NCBI GenBank assembly: GCA_030737875.1
Contig: CM060919.1
Span: 806,417,160 to 806,481,159, forward strand
Source of the DNA: Allium sativum
Lineage: Eukaryota; Streptophyta; Magnoliopsida; Asparagales; Amaryllidaceae
Length of the DNA: 64,000 nucleotides
Direction of reading: 5' to 3'
The position numbers and the translations under genes were made by a program. Under the pieces are notes generated by a model, which saw only the letters and a list, made by a program, of their open reading frames with translations, had not been told where the DNA came from and made no database searches. Position 1 is the first letter of the stretch. Every line of letters begins with the position of its first letter. Below, one piece after another: positions 1-11,240 of this stretch.

Positions 1-502
1 GGCAACTGACATGTACCATAATAAAAAGATTATAGTTTGGGATAACTACATCATGAATCATGATTTGGGTTTATTGGGTATGAAACTTGATACAATGTAA
101 TTTTGGCTAGAACTTGACATGGTAAAATGGCATAAAATTGGCATACATGTAAAACGGCACAAATTGAACATATGTAAATTTGGTACGAATTGGGCATATG
201 TAAAATTTACATGTAATCTAGAACTTGGGCATATGTTAATTTTGTAAAATTTGGAGTTGAAACATATATGATAATTTATGACTTAGTAGAGGTTTAATAT
301 GAACGCGCCTAAGTTGGGTTTTGGGTAATTTACATGTATTGTAAATAAAAGGCTATAACTTGGCATAACCTTATAGTGAATTATGATAATAATTTGGGAA
401 TACGTTTTGGGTCAAAAACGTGAATCATGAACATTTCTATATGTTAAACGCATGAACTGGTATTGGGGTTTTGGGTGGAATACGACCATTAATGAACTTT
501 TA

Positions 503-718
503 ACACGAGGTTAGACTCAGTTTGTGGTGTAAATCTGCCCGGAACCGCCCGGCAAATCCAGTAGCCACAAAGTGTCAGTCTAATGTGAGAAGTCGAAGGC
601 CAAATTGTAGGTGTAACGGTTAATGACACGAGGTTAGACCCAGTTTGTGGTGTAAATCTGCCCGGAATCGCCCGGCAAATCCAGTGGCCACAAAATGCAT
701 GGTCTAATGTGAGAGGTC
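503..718 (+). repeat. Tandem pair of structured leader modules (W, copy 1)
   Basis: There are two modules, 503-594 and 625-718. Each runs from ACACGAGGTTAGAC to GTCTAATGTGAGA(A/G)GTC. Two sets of arms can pair: GTTAGAC with GTCTAAT, and TTTGTGG with CCACAAA. They enclose a GC-rich core containing CTGCCCGGAACCGCCCGG. The same pair occurs in every long LTR in the window, with base changes on both sides of the stems. Function is unknown; a folded RNA element is the inference. Confidence 0.75.
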
Positions 719-777
719 ATGATTCGTTCGTCATAATGAACGAATTAAGGAATACTGGCCATAATAAGGCGTGGGTA

Positions 778-1507
778 TGGTTAGAGGGTTAGGTGGGATG
801 ACATGGAAATTTGACATGTAAATGTGGACCTAACCGGTATGAGTTAAGAACATGTAAAACTTATAAATGTAGGCTCAACCAACATAACTGTTAATCAGAC
901 CAATGGATGGGTTAAGTAGTATGACTAGACTAATGACACTTAACCAATATGATATGAATGGGTGGGTTAAGTAATGTGGCTAGGCTAATGACACTTAACC
1001 GTTATAACATGACTAGCGGATGGGTTGGGCTAACTTGAATAGGTTGATAACACCCAATTGATATAACCGGATGCGTGGTATGGTTAAGTAAACACACGAG
1101 GGTAACACTTAACCATTATAATATGACTGGTGGATGGGGTTTGGTTAACATGCACTTAACCAATATAACGTGATGCGTGGTAAGGTTAAGTAACAACAGA
1201 GGGTAACACTTAACCGTCACAACATGATAAGTAGGTGAGCTAAGTCAATGTACACTTAACCAATATGACATGACATGCGGTGGGGTTAAGTTAACACAAG
1301 GGAGAACACTTAGACAGTATAACAAGGCTTGAGGTAGGGTTAAGTAACACAAGGAACAACACTTAACCGATATAACATGATGTGTGGTAGGGTTAAGTAA
1401 AACAAGAGAAAACACTTAACCAACTTAACGTGATGGACGTAGGCAGGTTAAGTACATCACGGGAAGGTGGGTAATATCTGTATATATAGGCCCACAAACT
1501 TAACCAG
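778..1507 (+). repeat. Array of GGTTAAGT / ACTTAACC inverted repeats (W, copy 1)
   Basis: The motif GGTTAAGT and its reverse complement ACTTAACC alternate every few tens of bases, so neighbouring motifs can form a row of short hairpins. The array ends near a TATATATAGGCCCACAAAC sequence at about 1480. The arrangement is repeated at 4195-4917 and, with different spacers, in elements C and A. Confidence 0.75.
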
Positions 1508-1824
1508 TAGGAAACCCTAGTAACGGGGACCCATTTCAGTAGTAACCCAATTAGGTATCATGGTACCCTGAAACTAGGCAGGGTAGGGCAACATTACTGG
1601 GCTGATTGTAAGCGGTCAAAGCGACGGCGGTGGGTGCAACAGTGTGGGTTCTAACGGAGTGCGAGCGTGCACACACTTCGGAGCAGACAAACAGGGCACT
1701 GGGGGCACCAGTAGTATAACCTATGTATTCTAGAATTGCGTCGGGCCGCCACCATGGGTCTTGATACACCCCATGGTGGGACCAACATAGGTATCTACAA
1801 TCATTGGGGGCGTATGACACACAT

Positions 1825-1930
1825 AGGTAGTATAATCCCTAGGTTGGACCTAGGTGGCATAAACCCTAAATCCGAGAAGGGTTCATTAGGTAGCATAATC
1901 CCTAGGTTGGACCTAGGTGGCATAAATCCT
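1825..1930 (+). repeat. Twin CCTAGGT...ACCTAGG hairpins (W, copy 1)
   Basis: Two copies of GGTAGNATAATCC followed by CCTAGGTTGGACCTAGG and TGGCATAAA lie about 60 bases apart. Each holds a seven-base inverted repeat around a three-base loop. The equivalent pair in element A has a shorter stem with a different loop. Confidence 0.7.
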
Positions 1931-2349
1931 GGTTTAATCTAGGAAGTGCTCAATAGAAAACCCTAGATTAGATCTAGGTAATAAATAATAGATGTACACG
2001 TGAAAGAAACATTAATTTTGGGGATTGGGATCACGTTATGATTTTATCATTTTATATAGATTACTAGTTGGGAACTAGTTAGGTGGTGCAGAGCAAATAG
2101 ATATCATTTTAACGGTGAAGCAGAGAAACCTTGTGATGCTTGATAGAAATCTTGCGAAACTATACTTATTTCATCTTGAATGGGAACCTTGCAATGTTAT
2201 ACATGACAAAAATCCTATGATGTTATTCTTAGTTATCGTGCCTGTAGCTTATCTTGTCGTCATGCTTATGTTTACTTTCAGTTTATTCATGTCATGTTAT
2301 ATTTACCTGTTTTTATGCTGAAAGCCACTAGGACTTACTCAGTCTTTAT

Positions 2350-2400
2350 GACTGACCCAGTTTGTTTCGCCTCTTTTTCTTTCACCCCCCCCCCCCCTAG
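2350..2400 (+). promoter_or_regulatory. Polypyrimidine tract with AG, candidate splice acceptor (W, copy 1)
   Basis: The conserved string TGACTGACC...TTTGTTTCGCCTC is followed by a T/C-rich tract, a run of C and TAG at 2398-2400, then GTTCGCAGGG. The same arrangement sits about 360 bases before the end of every long LTR here. It looks like a 3' splice site; splicing has not been shown. Confidence 0.45.
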
Positions 2401-2765
2401 GTTCGCAGGGTGGGAATACAACTTAGTTCGGATCTTACCAAGCTCCAAGGCTCTTTCATGTACTGCTTGGATTTCTCTTGGCTATGGCTTGCTTTGCTTT
2501 ATTGGGGAATACTACAATTTATTTTCATGCTTCTTTGTTTTTGAGCAAGACAGACATTTTAGCTATGCAATTGGGTATTTGAAAGTTGATGGGATTTTAC
2601 TATAAACAATTAAATTTAATAAATGATTTGAAGTACTTCTATTCTACCTTCCGCTGTTTTATGTATGTCTTGTAATATTTCTGTGTATGTTTACGTAGAT
2701 AATGCTCCACCAAAGCTAGTGCATTGCCCTTGAGAGTGACCCTAGCGGCGGTGGGGTGTTACATT

Positions 2766-2777
2766 TGGTATCAGAGC
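2766..2777 (+). other. Primer-binding site of W
   Basis: TGGTATCAGAGC lies three bases after the LTR terminus TGTTACA and is complementary to the 3' end of plant initiator tRNA-Met. It fixes W as a plus-strand element and 2763 as the LTR end. Confidence 0.9.
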
Positions 2778-3417
2778 AGAAGGTCTTGTAATATTAGATT
2801 TAAACATTTAATTACAATATGGCCATGGAATAAAGTGGAATTGGATTTAAGTATGTTTATTGATTCAGATCTATTGCTTCTTGAATCTTGAGTATTGGGA
2901 CTTTTCTATTCTCATTTTCATGTCAAGCCTATGATCTATTCAGCTTGTTGTAAATCAGTTTTTCTTGATTCATGTTGATATTATTATCAAGATCTATCTT
3001 TTATGCCTGAGACGATGTTCTTATGCCAGTTTTCTCTCTATACTTATTGTTATACAAATTCTACCTTCCCCTATTTAATTTCTTTTGATGAACCTTGGTC
3101 AATTTCGTACCTAGGCCTAAACTACGATATACGTGATTTGTATGCGGGGAAATATTGGGATATTACCTATTTGGATATATGTTGTGGTAGAATTGATGGA
3201 ATAACATGAAATTTGAAATTTGGGTATTGTCAATATAATTGAAATTGCAAGTTTGGGCATACATGAATTGGCATGTAAATTAAATCATGAGTTTTGGACT
3301 GTGTAAATTAAATCAAAATATTGATCTTATGTTAATTAGGCATATGTAGAATTGGGAATTTGAACAAGAAAGCAATAGTAAACTTGATAGTTGGCATAAA
3401 CATGTATTATGAACTTG
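2778..3417 (+). mobile_element. Residual W interior and upstream part of second LTR
   Basis: Only about 640 bases separate the primer site from the point where the LTR sequence repeats. There is no gag, no polypurine tract and no TGTAAC LTR start. The usual post-primer sequence of this family (GGTTACCAGA...) is lost after GAAGGT. Much of this stretch is AT-rich and resembles LTR leader sequence, so it is probably the second LTR joined to the interior by a large deletion. I see no gene in it. Confidence 0.55.
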
Positions 3418-3918
3418 GGCAACTGACATGTACTGTAATTAAAAGATTATAGTTTGGGATAACTACATCATGAATCATGATTTGGGTTTATTGGGTATGA
3501 AACTTAATACATGTAATTTTGGCTAGAACTTGACATGGTAAAATGGCATAAAATTGGCATACATGTAAAACGGCATAAATTGAACATATGTAAATTTGGT
3601 ACGAATTGGGCATATGTAAAATTTACATGTAATCTAGAAGTTGGGCATATGTTAATTTTGTAAAATTTGGAGTTGAAACATATATGATAATTTATGACTT
3701 AGTAGAGGTTTAATATGAACGCGCCTAAGTTGGGTTTTGGGTAATTGGCATGTATTGTAAATAAAAGGCTACAACTGGGCATAACCTTATAGTGAATTAT
3801 GATAATAATTTGGGAATATGTTTTGGGGCAAAAATGTTAATCATGAACATTTCTATATGTTAAACGCATGAACTGATATTAGGGTTTTGGGTGGAATACG
3901 ACCATTAATGAACCTTTA

Positions 3919-4134
3919 ACACGAGGTTAGACTCAGTTTGTGGTGTAAATCTGCCCGGAACCGCCCAGCAAATCCAGTAGCCACAAAGTGTCAGTCTAAT
4001 GTGAGAGGTCGAAGGCCAAATTGTAGGTGTAACGGTTTATGACACGAGGTTAGACCCAGTTTGTGGTGTAAATCTGCCCGGAACCGCCCGACAAATCCAG
4101 TGGCCACAAAATGCACGGTCTAATGTGAGAGGTC
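3919..4134 (+). repeat. Tandem pair of structured leader modules (W, copy 2)
   Basis: The modules lie at 3919-4010 and 4041-4134. They are nearly identical to 503-718 and keep both arm pairs (GTTAGAC/GTCTAAT and TTTGTGG/CCACAAA). Confidence 0.75.
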
Positions 4135-4194
4135 ATGATTCGTTCATCATAATGAATGAATTAAGGAATACTGACCATAATAAGACGTTGGTAT

Positions 4195-4917
4195 GGTTAG
4201 AGGGTTAGGTGGGATGACATGGAAATTAGACATGTAAATGTGGACCTAACCGGTATGAGTTAAGAACATGTAAAACTTATAAATGTAGGCTCAACCAACA
4301 TAACTGTTAATCAGACCAATGGGTGGGTTGAGTAGTATGACTAGACTAATGACACTTAACCAATATGATATGAATGGGTTGGTTAAGTAACGTGGCTAGG
4401 CTAATGACACTTAACCGTTATAACATGACTAGCGGATGGGTTGGGCTAACTTGAATAGGTTGATAACACCCAATCGATATAACCTGATGCGTTGTAGGGT
4501 TAAGTAAACACACGAGGGTAACACTTAACCATTATAATATGACTGGTGGATGGGGTTAAGTTAACATGCACTTAACCAATATAACGTGATGCGTGGTAAG
4601 GTTAAGTAACAACAGAGGGTAACACTTAACCGTCACAACATGATAAGTAGGTGGGCTAAGTCAATGTAACTTAATCAATATGACATGACATGCGGTGGGG
4701 TTAAGTTAACACAAGGGAGAACACTTAGCCAGTATAACAAAGCTTGTGGTAGGGTTAAGTAACACAAGGAACAACACTTAACCGATATAACATGATGTGT
4801 GGTAGGGTTAAGTAAAACAAGAGAAAACACTTAACCAACTTAACGTGATGGACGTGGGCGGGTTAAGTACATCACGGGAAGGTGGGTAATATCTGTATAT
4901 ATAGGCCCACAAACTTA
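4195..4917 (+). repeat. Array of GGTTAAGT / ACTTAACC inverted repeats (W, copy 2)
   Basis: This is the second copy of the short-hairpin array, colinear with 778-1507 and ending at the same TATATATAGGCCCACAAAC sequence. Confidence 0.75.
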
Positions 4918-5237
4918 ACCAGTAGGAAACCCTAGTAACGGGGACCCATTTCAGCAGTAACCCAATTAGGTATCATGGTACCCTGAAACTAGGCAAGGTG
5001 GGCACGATTACTGGGCTGATTGTAAGCGGTCAAAGCGATGGCGGTGGGTGCAACAGTGTGGGTTCTAACGGAGTGTGGGCGTGCACACACTTCGGAGCAG
5101 ACAAACAGGGCACTGGGGGCACCAGTAGTATAACCTATGCATTTTAGAATTGCGTTGGGCCGCCACCATGGGTCTTGATACACCCCATGGTGGGACCAGC
5201 ATAGGTATCTACAATCATTGGCGGTCGTAACACACAT

Positions 5238-5343
5238 AGGTAGCATAATCCCTAGGTTGGACCTAGGTGGCATAAACCCTAAATCCGAGAAGGGTTCAAT
5301 AGGTAGCATAATCCCTAGGTTGGACCTAGGTGGCATAAATCCT
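5238..5343 (+). repeat. Twin CCTAGGT...ACCTAGG hairpins (W, copy 2)
   Basis: This is the same twin hairpin as at 1825-1930, with both seven-base stems intact. Confidence 0.7.
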
Positions 5344-5764
5344 GGTTGAATCTAGGAAGCGCTCGATAGAAAACCCTAGATTAGATCTAGTTAATAAATA
5401 ATAGATGTACACGTAAAAGCAACATTAATTTCGTGGATTGGGATCACGTTATGATTTTATCATTTTATATAGATTACTTGTTGGGACACTAGTTAGGTGG
5501 TGCAGAGCAAATAGATATCATTTAACGGTGAAGCAGAGAAATCTTGCGATGCTTGATAGAAATCTTGCGAAACTATACTTAGTTCATCTTGAATGGGAAC
5601 CTTGCAATGTTATACATGACAGAAATCCTATGATGTTATTCTTAGTTATCGTGCCTGTAGCTTGTCATGTCGCCATGCTTATGTTTACTTTCAGTTTATT
5701 CATGTCATGTTATCTTTACCAGTTTTTATGTTGAAAGCCACTAGGACTTACTCAGTCTTTATGA

Positions 5765-5811
5765 CTGACCCAGTTTGTTTCGCCTCTTTTTCTTTCATTT
5801 CCCCCCCACAG
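5765..5811 (+). promoter_or_regulatory. Polypyrimidine tract with CAG, candidate splice acceptor (W, copy 2)
   Basis: TGACC...TTTGTTTCGCCTC, a T-rich tract and a C run end in ACAG at 5808-5811 before GTTCGCTGGG. The C run is shorter than in the first copy, as expected of homopolymer slippage. Confidence 0.45.
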
Positions 5812-6174
5812 GTTCGCTGGGTGGGAATACAACTTAGTTCGGATCTTACCAAGCTCCAAGGCTCTTTCATGTACTGCTTGGATTTCTCTTGGCTATGGCT
5901 TGCTTTGCTTTATTGGGGAATACAACAATTTATTTTCTTGCTTCTTTGTTTTTGAGCAAGACAAATATTTTAGCTATGCAATTGGGTATTTGAAAGTTGA
6001 TGGGATTTTATTGTAAACAATTATATTTAATAAATGATTTGAAGTACTACTATTCTACCTTCTGCTGTTTTATGTCTGTGTTGTTATATTTCTGTGTATG
6101 TTTACCTAGATAATGCTCCACCAAAGCTAGTGCAATCCCCTTGAGAGTGACCCTAGCGGCGGTGGGGTGTTACA

Positions 6175-6731
6175 GCAAGCCCACAACTGGCCATATGTAG
6201 GCGGTTCAATTTTCAGAAATATGTGTTCCAAATCATTCAAGATGACTGAAGTATATATATACTTCATTTCCACAACCTAGGGTACTCAACAGTAATGTCA
6301 ATGCATGCATATGAGGTAGGGTACATTATATAATGTGTATGTATGTATTTCAGTTTATAGCAGGGTACATATTAAACCCATTATGTGTTTCAAACCTCCA
6401 AACAAGGCAATAGGTTTTTCTTCTATAGATTATCAATAAATGCCACAAATATGGCACAAGTGTATGTAACATATTCTTCTCGTTTTAACTTAGAAATGCA
6501 ACACAATTTAAGTTATCAACTTGATGCTCAGCAACGAACAGGTGCAGCAAGCAATATGGATATATGTAAATCAAGCAAGTGTTCAAAGTAATGGTAAATG
6601 GAGACCGTAAATGCTATAGGATAAAATGGTCATAATAATACTCAGATGGATCAAGGAACTTAGTTAGATAAATTAGAATGAGAAACCCAGGCAGTAGGGT
6701 GCCTCACGAAAAAACTGCTGAGCTTCATAGG
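6175..6731 (-). mobile_element. P element 3' LTR, left piece
   Basis: This matches 54786-55381 base for base with roughly one difference in ten, including TGGCCATATG and GGCGGTTCAATTTTCA. Both blocks continue on the far side of the E1/E2 insertions, so they are the same part of the two P LTRs. The part further left was displaced by W and lies outside the window. It contains the palindrome GAAGTATATATATACTTC at 6247-6264. No gene is seen. Confidence 0.75.
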
Positions 6732-7677
6732 TGATTAACATAGAAATGTGTTTATTTTATGCTCTTATTTCTTATCTTTTGTATATAAATAAATATTACT
6801 TGGGTATTATTTTGTCACTTTTACAGATATTCCAACCCAGCTCGCATGCAACCAGAAAAGTAGAGAAATGGAGATCAGATTGCTATATATTTACATTTTG
6901 AAAAATTGTAGATGAAGATCCCACATCTAGTTGTTGTTGAACAAGAAAATGATTGATAAAAAGGCCATGCACATATCAAATCAAGGGAAGCTTGACAAAG
7001 AACCAAGAGGAAAAGAAGAAAGGCCAAAAATTTAATAGATTTAACTAAGGCCCATTTGAAATTCTCATTGTAAACTCTTGTGTAAATTCCCTAAGGCCCA
7101 TCTATCATTGTATTAGGGTTAGGGTTAGGATTTGGTTATCCCCTATATACCCCCTTGTAGTATCATTGTAGCCACCATCCTATCCCATTTTCTATCTTAT
7201 CTTACATTAATAAAAGTTCTATTCTTTTATTTTCTAGTATTTTTCTATTTTCTTAGCGATTAGTGTTGTCTACACGATTAGATTCGGTAGAGCACCAATT
7301 GTATTTTACATTTGTTTCATTAGTGATTAGTCGTTTGATTAGTTTCAACGACAATCCTAATTTTATGTTTTTGTTGTTCTTCTTATTCTGCAATTTTAAT
7401 TTCTGCATTTTATTTCTGTTTTGCATTTTAATTTCCAATTGATAATTGTGATTTGATCGTCGGTTCAATTAGATTTGTTCTGAATCGGATCGCAATTTCA
7501 ATTTTTATTGTTTTCAAAACCAACCTTCAAACTTCATCTAACTCGCCCAAGAGATTAGATAAATAATTTGATTTTAATCTACCTCCCTGTGTTCGACCTG
7601 TTTGCTACACACCAGTGCGCTTGCAGAATTTTATTACAATTATCGCGCTTTTCTAGTTCATAGGAAAGCGGCGATCA
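6732..7677 (+). repeat. E1 5' LTR
   Basis: It opens TGATTAACATAG and closes GCGGCGATCA. A TATATA box at 7144-7149 precedes a candidate polyadenylation signal AATAAAA near 7209. The motif TTAGGGTTAGGGTTAGGA near 7115 is a chance-length telomere-like run. Confidence 0.9.
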
Positions 7678-7683
7678 AGTTTT

Positions 7684-7701
7684 TGGCGCCGTTGCCGGGG
7701 A
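7684..7701 (+). other. E1 primer-binding site
   Basis: TGGCGCCGTTGCCGGGGA directly follows the LTR with a short AGTTTT spacer. This sequence is characteristic of Athila-type plant Ty3/gypsy elements. Confidence 0.9.
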
Positions 7702-9790
7702 GGTAACAATTGAATTTTATTATTTATTTAATTTCTGATTCGTGTTAGTTTTTTTCTTTTTGTTTGATTTTGTAAAAAAAAAAAATCTTGCCAAATTTTC
7801 TTTTATTTTCCTAATGTTTTCTTGTACATATATATAGATAAAAATCTTGATTAGTTGATTGTGTATCACATGTTGATATCATAATCTCTAAGACAAGGAA
7901 AAAAAATCTTGCCACTTTTTCTTTTAATTTTCCTTCTTTTTTTCGTTTATTTCTTTCCTTTTTTTTATTTTGCATTTCTTCCAATCTAATTCCTTCAAGA
8001 AGAAAAAAATATATGCTAAAAAAGAAAGTTGCTAATTTTTCTTCAATTTCTTTCCATCTTTCTACCACCTTGCTGATTTTCACATTTTTCTTTTCCCTTT
8101 CCTTTTCTTTTTATTTGTTTCCATCTTTTGTCTACAACTTTCTAAAAAAAACTTTTGCAATTTCTTCTCTGTCTACTTTGATTTCTTTCTTGTTTTTGTC
8201 TACTTTTATTTCTTTCCTCAATTTCTTCTACCCTTCCTCTCTAGTCAAAAAACCTTGCTTTTTTCTCTTATTTCCTTCCTCTTTTAATTTTTTTCCCTTT
8301 TTTGTTTGGGTTTTTACCATTCATTTCTTTCCCTTTCTTCTTGTTTAAATTTTCATAAAAAAAACTTGCATTCTTTTTTTTATTTTATTTCTTTCCAATT
8401 GCATTTCTCATTCACCTCCTACAATCTCTCTTTCCATTTTTTTTTCATTTTTTTCTTTCCGGCTCTCTCCTTCATTGAAAAAAAAACAACTTTCAATTTT
8501 CCTTTATTCTTTCCATCTTTCCACTTTCTTTCCAATCATCTACATTCTTTTTCTTTTTACAAATTTCAAAAAAAAATAGATTCCTCTTTTGCAATTTTTT
8601 TTCCTTTCTTCTTTTGTCTTTCTTGTTCTCAATACATTTGATTTCTTTTCTTCTCTTACAAATTCCCTTTCTTTTCAAAAAAAATCCTCTTCTAATTTTA
8701 CAACAATAAACAAAAGAAAAAAAATTCTTTCTGTTTTTGTCTTCTCTTTTATTGCATTCCCTTCCCAATCTCTTTTCCAAATCTTTTACAATTACTTTCC
8801 TTCCTTCCTTTACAATTCTCTTTCTTTCCTGAAATCTCTCTTCCCAATTTTTTTGTCATTTGTTTCTTTCCTATTTGTCCACTTTTTCAACAATAATAAA
8901 AAAAGGGAAGGTCATAAAAAGATTCATTCTTTTTTTTCAGTTATTTTTCCCTGCTTCATTTCTTCCCTCTGATCAAATACCCCTTCCTCTCACATAATCT
9001 CATTTCACCACAGTTTTTTTCAATCCACACTTCAGCACCATCTTCTCCAAAAAGTTAGCTTTTTTTTGTTAATTCCTTTGTTTCTTTTTCTTGTGCTTTT
9101 TTTGTTATTCAATTCATTCAAAAAAAAACCAAAAAAAAAAGAGAGAAATTTCGAACTAAGGACAAGGTGACTGGAGTTCAAGCAACAAATCAAGATTTCA
9201 GAAATCAAAAGAAATTGCAAATACTGAGATTTCAATCATTGACGCTACTCATTTTTTCTGGATGGACAGCCATGCCCCACTGTAATAATTTCTGAACTCT
9301 ACAGGTGCTCTGCTGCTTTGAAAAATATAGAAATTGCTTGTAAAAATCTTCTGCAGGTGCAGCGGCTTGCTTGTACAATATTTTAATTTTCTGTTATTAT
9401 TCTGTGACTGTTCTGTGACTGATATTTTGGATTCTGTTTGTGTGGAACGAATTTCCATAACTAAAATCATCACTCTCGTCGTTTTTCAATTCTGAAACTT
9501 GATTTGATTTGCAAAATAATATAATTGAAAAGTGGTGTTTTGTGAAGTTGACTGTCTCGTATAATTGGATCGCGGATATATATTAGTTCAATTTATTGAA
9601 CTTTTAGCAAAAGAGGTTGCATACTACCTGTAAAACATTGGTCGTATCCCTTAGTATTTATACTATACGTGAACGGCCATAAGACCCTCTTCCACCTTCC
9701 AATTGAGTCAGTTAATTAATAGGGCACAACTTAGTATTTTATACTATTTTGAAGCGAGAATAATTTATGTCTTGTCGTGACTTCTTTAAA
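7702..9790 (+). other. E1 leader, strongly pyrimidine-rich
   Basis: From about 7740 to 9150 the plus strand is almost wholly T and C, broken by short A runs. Small frames rich in Ser, Phe and Leu arise only from this composition. The matching region of E2 (59122-61541) has quite different sequence, so the leader is poorly conserved. Near 9570-9770 both elements share a block around TGCATACTACC and TTGGTCGTATCCC. Confidence 0.7.
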
Positions 9791-10513
9791 ATGTCTGATT
9801 CAAAAAAATCATTGAGAGATATGTGGGATAATAATCGGAGTAGACGTCCTCTTGAAGAGTATAATTTTGAATTACAACTCATGAAGCAAAATTTTCCAAA
9901 ATTTCGCGAGCCAAATGTCAAAATTTTTCAAAATGACCAACATTTCCAAAATTATGATCGAAATGACGACTTCAATACAAATTTCAATGATTTCGATTAT
10001 GGGCCACATCAACATCAAAATAGCTTTGAAACACAAGATAGCTTTGATCAACATCAATATGGGGTTATAAACCAAAATTTCCAAAGTTATAGCTCATATC
10101 AACATCTTGAAAATAACCAAAATTGCAATTTTCTGCCAAATTTCAACAGTTTTGGTTACAAACATAACTTTTATGATCAAAATGATTTCCAATATCATTG
10201 TCAATTTTTTGAAAATTCAAACAACTATCACATTGGAAATAATATTGATTGTGAAATTGATGTGGACTATAATTTTGAGAATCAAGAAATCCAAAACGAG
10301 AGCTTTCAAATCAACGATTCTGAAGAATATCATCTTAACATTCTTAGAGAGAGGGTAGAAAACCAAGATAGACAACTTAATGGAAAAGATAGAAAGCTTG
10401 ATGAACTTCTTTGCTTAATGAAATCTTTTAAAGAACAACAAGAGCAACAAAATCAAATGAGCATTGAATCAGAAAATAACCCAATTTCAACTGACATTGA
10501 AAATTTTAAATAA
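9791..10513 (+). CDS. E1 ORF1, Asn/Gln/Phe-rich protein of unknown function
   Basis: This frame of 240 codons starts at MSDSKKSLRDMWD. I chose this ATG because it and the following residues are conserved in E2, whereas the upstream in-frame ATG at 9767 reads CTG in E2. Residues about 25-40 carry ELQLMKQNFPKFREP. Residues about 45-170 are a low-complexity domain rich in Asn, Gln, Phe, Tyr and Asp (for example NFLPNFNSFGYKHNFYDQND), prion-like in composition. The C-terminal 60 residues (ILRERVENQDRQ, then FKEQQEQQNQ) look helical or coiled-coil. There is no CCHC knuckle and no recognisable gag domain. The frame is intact and is the best preserved protein of the element. Its place after the primer site suggests a structural, gag-like role, which is inference. 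Confidence 0.65.
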   Translation: MSDSKKSLRDMWDNNRSRRPLEEYNFELQLMKQNFPKFREPNVKIFQNDQHFQNYDRNDDFNTNFNDFDYGPHQHQNSFETQDSFDQHQYGVINQNFQSYSSYQHLENNQNCNFLPNFNSFGYKHNFYDQNDFQYHCQFFENSNNYHIGNNIDCEIDVDYNFENQEIQNESFQINDSEEYHLNILRERVENQDRQLNGKDRKLDELLCLMKSFKEQQEQQNQMSIESENNPISTDIENFK

Positions 10514-10514
10514 C

Positions 10515-11240
10515 GACTTTGGAAATTGAGAATAATCATCTTGATGAAGATTTTCAAAATTCAAAAAATGATTTGGACTTCAACTCTTTTCAGAAAAAAG
10601 ATTTAAGCTTAGATTTTGACCTTCCTCTTTCAGGCTGTGAAAAACTTGAATTTCTAGAAGGTTAACAAAATGAAAATGTTGATTTTTTCAAAAACTCAGA
10701 GTTGGAGAAGAATTTCAATGAACATGAATTTTTTGGATTGAATGAAGAGGAGTTGCCGAATGAGGATGAAACAGAATTAGGCCACGAATCCAAGTTTGAA
10801 AATTTTGAGATTTCAAATGAACTTGAAATTGTCAGTGTCGAAAATACATTGTTAGTTAATGATGAGAAATGTGATCACATAGTCTTGAACAACACTCAGA
10901 ATTCAAATTTCACTGAACTTATATACGATCACAAATTTTTGAAAAATTACACTGATAAATTTGTTGAACACATGAACTACTTTTGGAATGTTAGCTTTGT
11001 TGAAAAATTTCATGTGAGGAAGACCCTGAACATTCATTTACTGGACTAAAAATTGAGGTATAAAGATGAGATGGTTTTCAAAAACTTTTGCTTATTAGAA
11101 AACATGCCTAGACATAGTGGGAACAGAACTCATCGGGATAGAACTAAGTGTGGGGGGAAAGTTGGTGGAATTCTTTGCATCGCATACATCGCAAACACAT
11201 ATATCATTGTACATATGATCCATTCTTACATATAGTTAGA
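10515..11240 (+). pseudogene. E1 ORF2, broken copy of the acidic second reading frame
   Basis: This stretch corresponds to the open frame 57511-58425 of E2. Shared peptides include EIVSVENTLLVNDEKCDHIV and KFVEHMNYFWNVSF. In E1 it is interrupted by stops near 10662 and 11047 that are sense codons in E2. A one-base difference just before it also changes its frame relative to ORF1. It ends at GGGATAGAACTAAGTGTGGG, a G-rich motif also found in E2. The function is not recognised. Confidence 0.6.

Larger units (their letters stand above)
1..2763 (+). mobile_element. Element W, first LTR copy (left end outside window)
   Basis: This is the 3' part of a long terminal repeat of a plus-strand Ty3/gypsy-like element. 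It ends in GGTGGGGTGTTACA and is followed at once by an initiator-Met primer-binding site. The same sequence recurs in the same order from about 3418 to 6174, so the two copies are a direct repeat of about 2.76 kb. Within it lie a tandem pair of structured modules (503-718), an array of short inverted repeats (778-1507), twin CCTAGG hairpins (1825-1930) and a polypyrimidine/AG site (2350-2400). No protein-coding gene is supported. The small reading frames here are interrupted and are not shared with related LTRs. Confidence 0.85.
3418..6174 (+). mobile_element. Element W, second LTR copy
   Basis: This direct repeat of 1-2763 has scattered substitutions and small indels and ends GGTGGGGTGTTACA at 6174. 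It is followed by GCAAGCCCACAACTGGCC, which belongs to the P LTR and matches 54786 onward. This 3' boundary is therefore the junction of W with its insertion site. The left target duplicate is outside the window. Confidence 0.85.

Noticed and set aside
7113..7131. Telomere-like TTAGGG repeats (also near 12998, 55918 and 62099)
   Set aside because: Only two to three units within LTRs of E1 and E2, in an ordinary LTR context, not a telomere or healed end. The usual plant unit is TTTAGGG.
8013..8972. Overlapping frames of 90-127 codons rich in Ser, Phe and Leu, on both strands
   Set aside because: They come from a pyrimidine-rich leader with no stops in some frames. The equivalent E2 region does not share them.
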